DNA of 64,000 nucleotides from Aureimonas flava (GCF_003583935.1 NZ_QYRN01000001.1:1-64000); one strand, 5' to 3'; positions 56,042-64,000 are shown, numbered from the stretch's first letter. The notes: a model not told the origin generated them from the letters alone. Program-made: numbers and translations.

Positions 56042-56057
56042 ACCCACTTTGGTGGGT
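56042..56057. repeat. second inverted repeat beside the operator
   Basis: ACCCAC-TTTG-GTGGGT directly abuts the 18-bp palindrome. It lies between a possible -35 and the palindrome, and could be a second binding site or a short hairpin. Confidence 0.45.
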
Positions 56058-56234
56058 TCGTCAATCGGCCTTCATCGTCGTATGCATCCTTTGTCGGTAA
56101 CCCGCCTTCCACAACGGATCGAAAACTCGCGATGTGTGCAAACGCGAGTCGGTGCTGAATCATGGTATGGAACGATCCGGGTGCAGGCTTCGGGTCGCGC
56201 GGCCCACTTCCCCTTCCGCATCCGGTTGAACTCC

Positions 56235-57257
56235 ATGCCCCCATCGAAACGGCCCAACCTGAAGGCGCTCGCCGATAGTGTCGGCCTGTCCGTCACCACG
56301 GTTTCTCGCGCGCTCAAGGATGGACCGGAGGTGCAACCGAGCACCATCGCTCGGGTGAAGAAAGCCGCCGAGGCGCTTGGCTACATCCCCAATCTCCAGG
56401 GCCGCGCCTTGCGCACCGGCCGAAGCGGGATGATAACGGCGATGCTCCCTCTGGAAGCCCATTCGCCCCTTGCCGACCTCGCCAAGATGCCGCTGATCGA
56501 AGGGATGACGCGAGCCGCGCACGGCAGAGGCTACACGCTTTCCATCCAATCGACGGGGCCGGACGAGGATCCGCTGGAAAGCTTGCGTCGCCTGGTCCAG
56601 TCCGGCTCAAGCGATGGCGTCGTCATCACCCGAATGCTGCCGCGCGATCCGCGCATTGCATTCCTGAAGAAAGCAAACATGCCTTTCGTGACGTTCGGCC
56701 GGTCCGACATGAGCGAACCGCATGCCTTCGTCGATATCGACAATGAAGCCCTCGTTTCTCAGGCCGTCGCCCTCCTTGCCTCGCGTGGACGGCGGCGGCT
56801 AGGGCTGCAACTTCTCTCCCGCCAGGACCAAGCTAGCTCCCGACGGCGCAGTGCCTTCATTTCGGCTCTCGAAGAGGCGGGCCTTCCTTACGATCCGGCG
56901 CTCGTCAGTGTCGAACATTTCACGGCATCCGACAGCGAGCGATTCGTTTCCGAAAGGCTGGACGCAGACGACCCATTGGACGGGTGGATCAGCGCCCACG
57001 AGTTGGGGGCACTCGGTGCGCTGAACGCCATCCGCAAGCGAGGGCTGACGCTGGAGCGGAACCTCGACATCGTATCGCGGGACAGCACAGGCCTGTGCGA
57101 CTATCTCGACGCCCGTATGCATGTCCAACACATTGATATGGTTCGCGTCGGCGAAGAGCTCGTCTGCGCGCTTCTAGAGAGAATCCTGCAACCGAACGCG
57201 ACGTTGGCGAGCGTTCTGATTACGGCGCGACTGGCGATGGCGGGACTGAACACCTAA
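56235..57257 (+). CDS. LacI family transcriptional regulator
   Basis: This 340-residue regulator has the LacI helix-turn-helix and hinge (NLKALADSVGLSVTTVSRAL, then KKAAEALGYIPN) and a periplasmic-binding-like effector domain. The ATG at 56235 begins the HTH at the normal position. The gene is divergent from the Pot/MTAP operon and probably represses it through the palindrome at 56024. The effector is unknown, perhaps the imported compound. Confidence 0.9.
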   Translation: MPPSKRPNLKALADSVGLSVTTVSRALKDGPEVQPSTIARVKKAAEALGYIPNLQGRALRTGRSGMITAMLPLEAHSPLADLAKMPLIEGMTRAAHGRGYTLSIQSTGPDEDPLESLRRLVQSGSSDGVVITRMLPRDPRIAFLKKANMPFVTFGRSDMSEPHAFVDIDNEALVSQAVALLASRGRRRLGLQLLSRQDQASSRRRSAFISALEEAGLPYDPALVSVEHFTASDSERFVSERLDADDPLDGWISAHELGALGALNAIRKRGLTLERNLDIVSRDSTGLCDYLDARMHVQHIDMVRVGEELVCALLERILQPNATLASVLITARLAMAGLNT

Positions 57258-57467
57258 GCCCTGGGACAGCGGTCGCCCGACAGTCCCGAGGCCGGACGAG
57301 ATGCAAGGAAGCCAGTCAGCTTCCGACGCAAATCCTCGAGCATCAACGGCACGGGGGAAGGTGCCCGATTGGGGTCCCGGATCGTTTCGTGCATTCCTCC
57401 GAACCAAAGGGGGAGGAGGGTGCAGGCTCCGAAGTGGAGGCCCGGAAATTTGCGAGCCATTCGTTCG

Positions 57468-57626
57468 CTAGGGCGCTGGGTCCGGTCGAACGACCGCCAT
57501 GATCTCGGTGAGGCCCGCCCATACGCCGAGATGTCGGTCGCCACGAGCGAGGAACACCTCCATCCCGGCTTCGCGGCACAGGACTGCGCCCGCGGCGGCA
57601 TCCCACATCGTCGTCGTCGGTTGCAT
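57468..57626 (-). pseudogene. C-terminal remnant of an inositol-monophosphatase family gene
   Basis: About 50 C-terminal codons remain. MWDAAAGAVLCREAGM nearly fits the second IMPase signature (W-D-x-A-A-G...), with Met in place of the last Gly/Ala. The N-terminal catalytic motifs are absent: further upstream on this strand the sequence switches to phage terminase on the other strand. The break lies about 57610-57690. Confidence 0.6.
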
Positions 57627-57902
57627 ATGCCCGTCGAGCCGCCCCAGGGCCGCGAGACGACGATCGGCGGCTTCGAGGCGCACTACAAGCTCACGAAACA
57701 GGCGAGCGCCGGCGCGACCGACAAGCTGGCGGTGGCGAAGAACAAGTATTCCCACATCCACGACGGCTGGCAGTACCTCGCCCTCGGCCATCGCGGCCGG
57801 GCCGGCGCGATCACGGACGCCGCGCAGATGGGCCGGGCGTCCAAGGTGGTGCCGATTTCCTCGCGCCGAGCCCGCGCGGACTTCAACGTGTTCGATGTCT
57901 GA
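57627..57902 (+). pseudogene. 3' fragment of phage terminase large subunit gene
   Basis: The segment IGGFEAHYKLTKQ, followed by KNKYSHIHDGWQYLALGHRG, matches the C-terminal end of podovirus-type terminase large subunits (GF..Y, KN.YSH.HDA.QY). The ATPase and most of the nuclease domains are missing. An ATG at 57627 could make a short peptide, but the gene is clearly truncated at its 5' end by the IMPase remnant. Confidence 0.65.
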
Positions 57903-58293
57903 CGCTCTGCGGGTCGAGACCCCGGCCAATCTCGTGGATGTGATGCGACTGGCGGGGGCGCACCGCCGGCTGCGGCGGCTGGCGACCTATCAGGCGCGAC
58001 GCTCCGAAACCGTCGCCGTGTATCGCGGCGACCGCCTACTTTCCGTCGCGACGCTGTTTCCGGAAGGGCCGCACGTGCGCGAGCTCTGCCTCCTGTTCGC
58101 GCCCGAGGCGGCCGGTGCCATGCTCTCGCTGGTCAGGATCGCGCAGTTAATGATCCGACCCGTCGTGGATCATGGCATCGTCATCGTCGCGCGCATCAAG
58201 CCCAGCAATCGGGCCGGCCAGCGAATGGCCCGCCTGGCCGGCTTCCTGGAGACGGACGCGGAAGGCGGTCGGCTTTGGATCTGGAGGGGTTGA
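57895..58293 (+). CDS. phage-associated GNAT-like protein
   Basis: This 132-residue protein sits between the terminase fragment and the connector, a position where podoviruses often encode small acetyltransferase-like proteins. The central CLLFAPEAAGAMLSLVRIAQ and late NRAGQRMARLAGF loosely resemble a GNAT fold. The ATG overlaps the terminase stop by 8 bp. Function is uncertain. Confidence 0.6.
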   Translation: MSDALRVETPANLVDVMRLAGAHRRLRRLATYQARRSETVAVYRGDRLLSVATLFPEGPHVRELCLLFAPEAAGAMLSLVRIAQLMIRPVVDHGIVIVARIKPSNRAGQRMARLAGFLETDAEGGRLWIWRG

Positions 58294-58520
58294 TGGGTTC
58301 CATCTTCAGCGGCAACAAGGATGCGAAACGGGCGGCCGAACAGGCGCGCGCCGACGCGGAGCGTTCGCGCCAGATCCAGCAGGTCGCGAACGACCAGCAA
58401 CTGGCCCAGCTGACGGCGGCCGACACCGATACGGGGGCCAGCCGCCGGCCTTCGCGTGGCCGGCGGCTCTTCGTCAGCGACGCCAATTCCGGCGGTCTCG
58501 CGACCAAGCTCGGCGGCTGA
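58293..58520 (+). CDS. small phage hypothetical protein
   Basis: This 75-residue hydrophilic protein starts MGSIFSGNKDAKRAAEQARA. The TGATG overlap with the previous stop and GGAGGGG upstream make the start firm. It is probably a virion or assembly accessory; no family is recognised. Confidence 0.65.
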   Translation: MGSIFSGNKDAKRAAEQARADAERSRQIQQVANDQQLAQLTAADTDTGASRRPSRGRRLFVSDANSGGLATKLGG

Positions 58521-58521
58521 C

Positions 58522-60087
58522 ATGGAGTATGCCGACCTGGCGCGACGGCGCGAACAGATCTGGGCGCTGCGGGCGCCCTGGAACGACATCTATCGGCAAG
58601 CCTACGAATTCGCGATCCCGCACCGCCGGCCGGGCGGGCAGGGCGCGGCCAAGAACGTCGTGGACCGGATCTTCGACATGACGGCCACGACGTCCGTCAT
58701 GTACTTCGCCGGTAGCCTCCAGCGCGATCTGTTCCCGGCGGGGCAGCCGCCCTTCACGCTTCAATCCGGCCCGCTCGCCAAGCTCAAGCTCGGGGCCGGA
58801 GCGGCCCGCCTCGATCGCGAGCTCGAGCGCATCGCCATGTCGATGCACCCATTCTTCCTGACGGGCGAATGGGACATGGCGGTGCACGAGTGCTGCATCG
58901 ATCTCGGCGTGGGAACCGGCGCCATCCTGCCGGTCGCCGGCACCGCCGACCAGCCGGTGATCTTCGTGGCGATACCGTTCGACGAGATCGCCGTAGGAAC
59001 CGATGGCTACGGCCGCGTCAACTTCGTGTCCTGGCGGCAGAGGATGGAGCGGCAGGCGATCCGGGACGCCTTCCCGCGCGGCCGATTCCCCGACGACTTT
59101 GGCAATCGCGAGAAGGCCTACCAGCCGGAAACGCTGTTCCAGGACTTCGTGAAGCGGCCGGACGGGCGCGGCTGGGACTTCCTGGTGTCGCTCGGCGAGA
59201 CGCGATCGGGCGAGTTCGTCACCCGTTCCTGGTCGCGGACGCAGCCGATCGCCGTGCCCCGCTATTACCGCGTGCCCGGCGAGCCCTACGGCCGCGGCCC
59301 CGTCCTCCTGGCGCTCCCCTCGATCAAGACGCTCAACAAGGCGCAGGAACTGGCGCTCAAGGCGGCCGCGATCCAGATGCTCGGGATCTGGGCCTACCGG
59401 TCCGGCGGGACCTTCAACCCGGATACGGTGCGTGTGGGGCCCGGCGAGTTCTGGCCGATGCAGTCCACCGGCGGCGTGCTGGGGCCGGACGTGTCGCGCA
59501 TCGACCCGGCGACGGGGCGCCTCGATGTCGCGCGCATGGTGATCGGCAACCTTCAGGCCGACATCAAGCAAACCCTCTTCGACGTCAGGATCCCGGAATA
59601 CGAGGGCACGCCGCGCTCGGCCTCCGAGATTGCCGGCCGGCTCCGGCAGAAGGCCGAGACGCATATCGGCGCCTTCGGACGCCTGACCAACGAGATCATG
59701 CCGGTGATCGCGCCGCGGGTCGCCGAGATCCTCTACGACGCCGGCTTCATGGCGACGCCGATCCTGATCGACCAGTTCCTGATCGCCACGAGCGTGCAGT
59801 CTCCCATGGCGGCGGCGCTCAACGGCGAGCGGCTTGGGAACCTCGCCACCTATGTCGAGATGGCGCAGGCGATGGCGGGGCCGGAGATGGTCCCGATGTA
59901 CGCGCATATCGACAAGGTGATGGCGCGGATCGGGGAGGGGCTGCACGTCGACAAGGACGTGATCCCCGACGAGGACGAACGAAACCAGATCGCGGCGGAC
60001 ATGCAGCAGCAGCGCCTCCAGGCGATGGCCGCTCAGGCCATGCAGGATGCGGCGCCGCGTGTCATCGAAGGGGCAATGACCGCATGA
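58522..60087 (+). CDS. phage head-to-tail connector (portal) protein
   Basis: This 521-residue protein resembles the podovirus head-to-tail connecting (portal) family. It has an N-terminal EQIWALRAPWNDIYRQAYEF, then RIFDMTATTSVMYFAGSLQR and CCIDLGVGTGAILPVAG. The gene ends in a Gln/Ala-rich tail. The portal forms the DNA channel at one capsid vertex. The ATG at 58522 fits the start of the homology. Confidence 0.8.
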   Translation: MEYADLARRREQIWALRAPWNDIYRQAYEFAIPHRRPGGQGAAKNVVDRIFDMTATTSVMYFAGSLQRDLFPAGQPPFTLQSGPLAKLKLGAGAARLDRELERIAMSMHPFFLTGEWDMAVHECCIDLGVGTGAILPVAGTADQPVIFVAIPFDEIAVGTDGYGRVNFVSWRQRMERQAIRDAFPRGRFPDDFGNREKAYQPETLFQDFVKRPDGRGWDFLVSLGETRSGEFVTRSWSRTQPIAVPRYYRVPGEPYGRGPVLLALPSIKTLNKAQELALKAAAIQMLGIWAYRSGGTFNPDTVRVGPGEFWPMQSTGGVLGPDVSRIDPATGRLDVARMVIGNLQADIKQTLFDVRIPEYEGTPRSASEIAGRLRQKAETHIGAFGRLTNEIMPVIAPRVAEILYDAGFMATPILIDQFLIATSVQSPMAAALNGERLGNLATYVEMAQAMAGPEMVPMYAHIDKVMARIGEGLHVDKDVIPDEDERNQIAADMQQQRLQAMAAQAMQDAAPRVIEGAMTA

Positions 60088-60452
60088 CCCAAGCGGCCAT
60101 CGGGCGGCGCGAGGCGCAGCCGCTCCACCAACTCTCCGGCGCCGACGGATGGGAAGGCCTCGAGGCGATGTTCGCCCCGCAGCCCGGCCGTCCCGTCAAG
60201 AACCAACCGGCCGACGAGGTCGCCCTCCTGCTCGCCGGGCTCGCACGCGAGCCGCGCGGTCGCCAGCTGATCGAATGGCTGATGGACATCACGTTCCGCC
60301 AGCCCTTCCGCGCGACGGGCAAGACCCTCGAGGAGACGGCGCTCCTCGCCGCGACGCGGCAGGGGATCGAGGGCGTCGGCGAAGTGATCCTCCATGCGCT
60401 CGCGCATGGCGAAGACGTGCTCCAGAAGCGAGAACAGGGACAGGACGCATGA
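60084..60452 (+). CDS. phage hypothetical protein between portal and scaffold
   Basis: This 122-residue protein overlaps the portal stop by 4 bp (ATGA) and the next gene by 4 bp. It contains EVALLLAGLAREPRGRQLIE and a helix-rich C-terminus. Position suggests a head-assembly accessory role; the family is not recognised. Confidence 0.65.
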   Translation: MTQAAIGRREAQPLHQLSGADGWEGLEAMFAPQPGRPVKNQPADEVALLLAGLAREPRGRQLIEWLMDITFRQPFRATGKTLEETALLAATRQGIEGVGEVILHALAHGEDVLQKREQGQDA

Positions 60453-61342
60453 GAAATCTACTCTTCCGCATCCTTCGCGCGCCTGACGGCGAGGGCGGTG
60501 GCGGCGAGGGCGGTGGCGGCGCGGGCGCCGGCGGCGGCGCGGGTGACGGCGGCGCGGCGACCGTCGCGGGCGGCGAGGGCGGCGCAGCTGCGGGCGGTGC
60601 GGACACGATCGCCGGCGGCGCGGGTGATCCGGTCCAGCTCTACCGGCCCGACGGCCTCGCCGAGCAGTATCGCGGAGAGAGCGATACGCAGACGATCGAC
60701 AAGCTCATGGCAGCCGTCGCCGAGCGTTCGGCCGACGTGCCGGAGGACATCGCCGCGTATCGCGACCACGGCGAGGTCTCGGACGAGCTGAAGCCCTACT
60801 ACGCCACGCTCGAGCGGGACGGCCTGTTCGATGCCGTGGCGTCCAAGGCCAAGGATCTCGGCGTCGGCAAGGCCCAGTTGCAGGGCATCCTCCAGGCCTA
60901 CATGACCGGCGCGCAGGAAATGGGCCTCCTGGAGCCGCCGATCGACGTCTCGGCCGAGCGGGGCGCCCTCCTTCCGGACAGCGCCAGGTCCCTGCCGAAG
61001 GCCGAGCAGGACCGCGCGATCGACCAGCGCATGAACGACAATCTCGGCTGGGTCGAAAAGATGGTCGAGCGCGGTCTCCCGGCCGATTCCGCCAAGCACA
61101 TGGCGCTGATGCTGGGCGACACGGCGGACGGGCACAAGGCCATCGAGTTCTTCCGGTCGCAGATGGGGCGTGCGGACGAGGCCCGGCCGGCGGGCAGCGG
61201 CGGCGGCGGCGGCGGCAACTCGGCGCGCGGCGATCTCCAGCGCCGTTCGGAACTGCCGGAGAACACGCCGGGCCACCAGAAGTTCAGTCGCGACAGCTAC
61301 GACCAGTTGCAGCGCGACTATCAGTCCGCCTTTCCCGACTGA
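60449..61342 (+). CDS. probable phage scaffolding protein
   Basis: This 297-residue protein has an N-terminal segment extremely rich in Gly and Ala (about residues 10-55), a helical acidic middle (DKLMAAVAERSADVPEDIAAY, then MNDNLGWVEKMVERGLPADSA) and a charged C-terminus. Composition and its place between portal and capsid fit a scaffold or capsid-assembly protein. Confidence 0.6.
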   Translation: MRNLLFRILRAPDGEGGGGEGGGGAGAGGGAGDGGAATVAGGEGGAAAGGADTIAGGAGDPVQLYRPDGLAEQYRGESDTQTIDKLMAAVAERSADVPEDIAAYRDHGEVSDELKPYYATLERDGLFDAVASKAKDLGVGKAQLQGILQAYMTGAQEMGLLEPPIDVSAERGALLPDSARSLPKAEQDRAIDQRMNDNLGWVEKMVERGLPADSAKHMALMLGDTADGHKAIEFFRSQMGRADEARPAGSGGGGGGNSARGDLQRRSELPENTPGHQKFSRDSYDQLQRDYQSAFPD

Positions 61343-61361
61343 CCCTCGCAGTTAAGGCCTT

Positions 61362-61396
61362 CCGGCGGGTGCCATCTTCGATGCGCTACCCGCCGG
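61362..61396 (+). terminator. hairpin between scaffold and capsid genes
   Basis: CCGGCGGGT at 61362-61370 pairs with ACCCGCCGG at 61388-61396. The 17-nt loop contains a small inner CATC-TTC-GATG stem. No T-run follows. It may tune the strong capsid transcript. Confidence 0.45.
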
Positions 61397-61481
61397 GATC
61401 GGTCCGGGAGGCTCGCGCCCGCGAGGCCTCCATCCGTCGACCCTCGGGCATGGTTCTCACCAACATCCCCCAGGGTCGATC

Positions 61482-62441
61482 ATGACGATTCAAGCTCCCA
61501 AGTGGTACCGCGAGAAGATCCGCGATCTCGTGCGTGCCCGTTACCAGTCCCGCGGCTCCTACCTCGACGGCACCATGTCGCGCGGCGACGGCGGCGCCGG
61601 GGTGATCAAGTTCCCGGTGGTCGGGCGTGTCGAGTGCTACGAGATCTCCGGCTCCATCCAGGCGATCACGAACACCAATCCCGATCTCGACATCGTCGAG
61701 GTCCGGATCCGCGACTTCGAGGTCAATTCCTACATCCGCCCGCAGGATCTCCGCCGGCAGGGGCCGAACGAGCAGGCGGCCGTCGCCAAGCAGCTCGGCA
61801 ACGCGATCCGCCGCCAGCGGGACGTCCTCAAGCTCGACGCGCTGCACAACTTCTGCAACATCGCGCCCGGCGCCGCCGGCGGGCCGCAGCTCCAGGACCT
61901 GACCCGTCCCGACACGATCGGCGACGGCACCGCCCGCATCGACGTCGTCGACGCTCTCCAGGCGGTCGATCAGATCCGCGGCGCCGGCGCCGAGGAGGAC
62001 GTCTGGTGGCCGATCCCGGAGGCGTGGTTCACGCAGCTGATGATGTACAAGGAGTTCGCCAACGCGGACTACATCGGCCCGTCGGACCTCCCGTTCGCCA
62101 AGGCGGCGAACGTTCGCAAGCGCACCTGGCGCGGCATCCATGTGATGACCCTGCCGGACGAGCACTTCAAGTACGGGACGGCCGCCTGGGGCACGGCCAC
62201 GCTCAACAACAAGCCCACCTACGGCACCGGCTATATCGACACCTTCATGTGGACCACCGAGGCCGTCGGCGCCGAGCACGAGTGGGACAAGGAAGAGCCG
62301 GAGATCAACAAGGACATCACGAAGGAGGGCCATCCCTGGCAGCTCCATTCGGAGATGTCCGGCAACGCGGTCGGCATCATGCCGGAGGGCGTCAAGCGTC
62401 TTCGCTTCAAGGCGCCCGAGCGCGCCGTCCGCGTCTCCTGA
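61482..62441 (+). CDS. probable phage major capsid protein
   Basis: This 319-residue protein follows the scaffold gene, in the usual place of the coat protein. Features include VECYEISGSIQAITNTNPDL, RRQRDVLKLDALHNF and WWPIPEAWFTQLMMYKEFAN. The call rests mainly on gene order and size; I cannot name the exact coat family. Confidence 0.65.
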   Translation: MTIQAPKWYREKIRDLVRARYQSRGSYLDGTMSRGDGGAGVIKFPVVGRVECYEISGSIQAITNTNPDLDIVEVRIRDFEVNSYIRPQDLRRQGPNEQAAVAKQLGNAIRRQRDVLKLDALHNFCNIAPGAAGGPQLQDLTRPDTIGDGTARIDVVDALQAVDQIRGAGAEEDVWWPIPEAWFTQLMMYKEFANADYIGPSDLPFAKAANVRKRTWRGIHVMTLPDEHFKYGTAAWGTATLNNKPTYGTGYIDTFMWTTEAVGAEHEWDKEEPEINKDITKEGHPWQLHSEMSGNAVGIMPEGVKRLRFKAPERAVRVS

Positions 62442-62504
62442 CGCATCGCCGACGACGGCGGCGTCACGGCGCCGCCTCTTCCCCATTCCAGCACAGAGGC
62501 TTCC

Positions 62505-62765
62505 ATGGCTCTCAATCTCAAGGCGATGTCGCGCTTCGCGACCAGCGATCGCGGCTCCACCAAGCAGGCCAACTGGTACGTCTATTCGACGCCGGACGCG
62601 GCGGCGACCGTTTCCGCGGCCGGGTACTGGAACGGCGCGGCCGTGCCCCAGAACCTCAAGAAGGGCGACCGCATCGCCTGTTCCGTCAACGTGGACGCGA
62701 CGCCCGCGATGCTCAACCTGATCGTGACCGACGTCGCCAACGGCGTCGTCACGGTCGCGAGCTAA
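62505..62765 (+). CDS. small phage structural protein
   Basis: This 86-residue protein is rich in beta-forming segments (QANWYVYSTPDAAATVSAAG, then MLNLIVTDVANGVVTVAS). It lies directly after the capsid gene, where decoration proteins often occur. No close family is recognised. Confidence 0.55.
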   Translation: MALNLKAMSRFATSDRGSTKQANWYVYSTPDAAATVSAAGYWNGAAVPQNLKKGDRIACSVNVDATPAMLNLIVTDVANGVVTVAS

Positions 62766-62774
62766 GGGGCCGTC

Positions 62775-63398
62775 ATGTCCCAGCCGATCGACAAGGCGAC
62801 GATCGTCAACCGGGCCCTCGGCCGGCTGGGGCAGGCGCCCGTGTTCTCGCTCGACGGCGAGAACCACGTGACCGGCCATGTCGACGGCGTGTGGGACGAC
62901 GTCGTGGCGGAATGCTTCGGCCTCCACGACTGGAGCTTCTGCCGGCGCACCACGAAGTTGACGCGCCTCGCCGTCGAGCCGGGGAACGGTTGGTCCTACG
63001 GCTTCGCGCTGCCCGGCGACCGGATCGGGGAGCCGCTGCTGGTTCTGGCGGCCGTCGCTCCCGCGGAGCATGTCCTGCGCGACTTCTCGATCGAGGCCGG
63101 CGTCCTTTATGCACGCGCCGCGAACGTCTGGGCGCGGTGCAAGGTCGCCGTGGATCCGGAAGCCTGGGACATCGGCTTCCGGGGCGCGTTCGTCACGGCG
63201 CTCGCTTCGGCGCTGGCCGTGCCGATGCAATCGGATCAGGGCTTGCAGGACGATCTGCGGGCGCAGGCCTTCGGCACACCGTCGCAGGGCGGCACGGGCG
63301 GCCAGTTCGGCCGCCTCGTCGCGCAGAACCGCGCGGGATCGCCCGTCGGCTCCCCCTTCCTGCGGGGCGACCCGCTCACCGATGCGCGGTGGGGCTGA
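62775..63398 (+). CDS. phage tail tubular / head-completion adaptor protein (gp11-like)
   Basis: This 207-residue protein starts IDKATIVNRALGRLGQAPVF and has WDDVVAECFGLHDWSFCRRTTKL. This pattern is found in podovirus tail tubular protein A and related adaptors. It would connect portal and tail. The next gene starts at its stop (TGATG). Confidence 0.65.
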   Translation: MSQPIDKATIVNRALGRLGQAPVFSLDGENHVTGHVDGVWDDVVAECFGLHDWSFCRRTTKLTRLAVEPGNGWSYGFALPGDRIGEPLLVLAAVAPAEHVLRDFSIEAGVLYARAANVWARCKVAVDPEAWDIGFRGAFVTALASALAVPMQSDQGLQDDLRAQAFGTPSQGGTGGQFGRLVAQNRAGSPVGSPFLRGDPLTDARWG

Positions 63399-64000
63399 TG
63401 GCGGGGCAGCCGGGACGCGGCCAGCAGAGCATGAACGCCGGCGAGTTCTCGCCGGAGCTCGCGGGCCGGATCGACATCAAGCAGTACTACTCGGCCGGGC
63501 TCCGCTTCCTGAACGTCGAGCCGGTGGCGCAGGCCGGGTTCCGCAATCTGCCCGGCACACGCCGGGTGGTTTCCACGGACACCCCCTGGCGCCCGCGCTT
63601 CTGGCGGCTACGCCATTCGCGTGAGCTGCATTTCCTGATCGCGGTCGTGCCCTATCGGATCGACGTGTTCGAGGGGACGGCGCTGGTGGCGCGGATCCCG
63701 ACCCCCGTCACGCCGGAGATCGCGGCCGAGGTGTCGCTGTACCTGGAGGCGGACACGGTCGGGGTGTTCCACCGCGATCTGCGCCCGCTGCGCCTGGTGC
63801 GCCAGAGCAACGGGTCCTGGACGCTGGGTTTCTGGCCGTTCGGCAAGATCCCCGACCAGGACTACGGCGGCGACTATGCGAAGCGGGAAGACATCTGGGA
63901 GCTGTTCGTCCGCTTCGACGGCACAGCAGCTTCCTCCAACCCGATCATCGCGATCAGCGTGGACGGAGAGGCGATCGAGGCCCAGCAGCTTTCCGGTACC
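63398..64000 (+). CDS. phage tail (nozzle/tubular B-like) protein, partial
   Basis: The first 201 codons are in the window and run off its end. The N-terminus NAGEFSPELAGRIDIKQYYSAG, continuing with N....A.AGFRNLPGTRRV, is a common phage structural pattern in which each subunit begins near a PGT turn. It is probably a tail tube or nozzle protein, but the rest of the gene is needed to assign it. Confidence 0.55.
   Translation, partial: MAGQPGRGQQSMNAGEFSPELAGRIDIKQYYSAGLRFLNVEPVAQAGFRNLPGTRRVVSTDTPWRPRFWRLRHSRELHFLIAVVPYRIDVFEGTALVARIPTPVTPEIAAEVSLYLEADTVGVFHRDLRPLRLVRQSNGSWTLGFWPFGKIPDQDYGGDYAKREDIWELFVRFDGTAASSNPIIAISVDGEAIEAQQLSGT

Noticed and set aside
57254-57460. 68-codon open frame on the minus strand beside the IMPase remnant
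   Set aside because: The peptide (starting MARKFPGLHFGACTLLPLWF) matches nothing I recognise and lacks a ribosome-binding site; it may be junk at the rearranged junction.
61386-63230. 614-codon open frame on the minus strand across the phage capsid genes
   Set aside because: Antisense shadow; the plus-strand phage genes are packed with overlapping starts and stops.

Overview
The window is high-G+C DNA, roughly two thirds G+C by eye. Gene content points to an alphaproteobacterium of the order Hyphomicrobiales, perhaps close to Aurantimonadaceae. The markers are a complete aapJQMP general amino-acid transporter, a DUF3126 protein, a BTLCP-type cysteine peptidase, a NifU-like/YidD/ThrS cluster and many short alphaproteobacterial housekeeping proteins. 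The genus is an inference; no rRNA, tRNA or other phylogenetic marker lies in the window.

Layout. 1-8.7 kb is a surface-polysaccharide locus. It holds the tail of a sugar-type ABC ATPase, a two-domain GT2 glycosyltransferase, a short Wzt/Wzm exporter pair, rfbA, and divergently rfbC-rfbB and an RgpF-like protein. An oxidoreductase and a DedA protein follow. 9.4-13.5 kb carries a DUF2076 protein, a Bax-inhibitor-1 homologue, an ECF sigma/anti-sigma pair and a cystathionine beta-lyase. 13.5-18.3 kb is aapJ-aapQ-aapM-aapP, in which AapM has an unusual internal membrane insert. 18.4-30.8 kb is mixed housekeeping: an AI-2E-type permease, a proline/alanine-rich OmpA protein, an FAD monooxygenase, a zinc-finger protein, cysE, DUF3126, BTLCP, PilZ, rhomboid, a CBS protein, patatin, hisI and folE. 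30.9-46.6 kb holds the NifU-like/yidD/thrS group, nadK, flavoenzymes, a DUF2336 protein, two MFS carriers, an SRAP protein with a striking start region, an HIBCH-like hydrolase and an asparaginase.

46.6-51.0 kb contains a Crp/Fnr regulator, a NitT/TauT-type ABC importer and a HutC-type GntR regulator. 51.2-57.3 kb is an accessory-looking module. It combines a PotABCD-type importer with a methylthioadenosine-phosphorylase-like enzyme in one operon, divergent from a LacI-family regulator. A perfect 18-bp palindrome sits between the divergent starts.

From about 57.47 kb to the window end is a podovirus-like phage morphogenesis block: terminase fragment, portal/connector, scaffold, capsid and tail proteins. 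It begins abruptly where a truncated inositol-monophosphatase gene meets a 5'-truncated terminase gene, so this is either a degraded prophage edge or a rearrangement junction.

The best candidates for follow-up are: the LacI/Pot/MTAP module and its palindrome; the SRAP gene whose expected Met-Cys start reads ATC-TGC behind an ideal ribosome-binding site; a Zur-box-like site upstream of folE-hisI; the AapM insert; and the IMPase/terminase junction.
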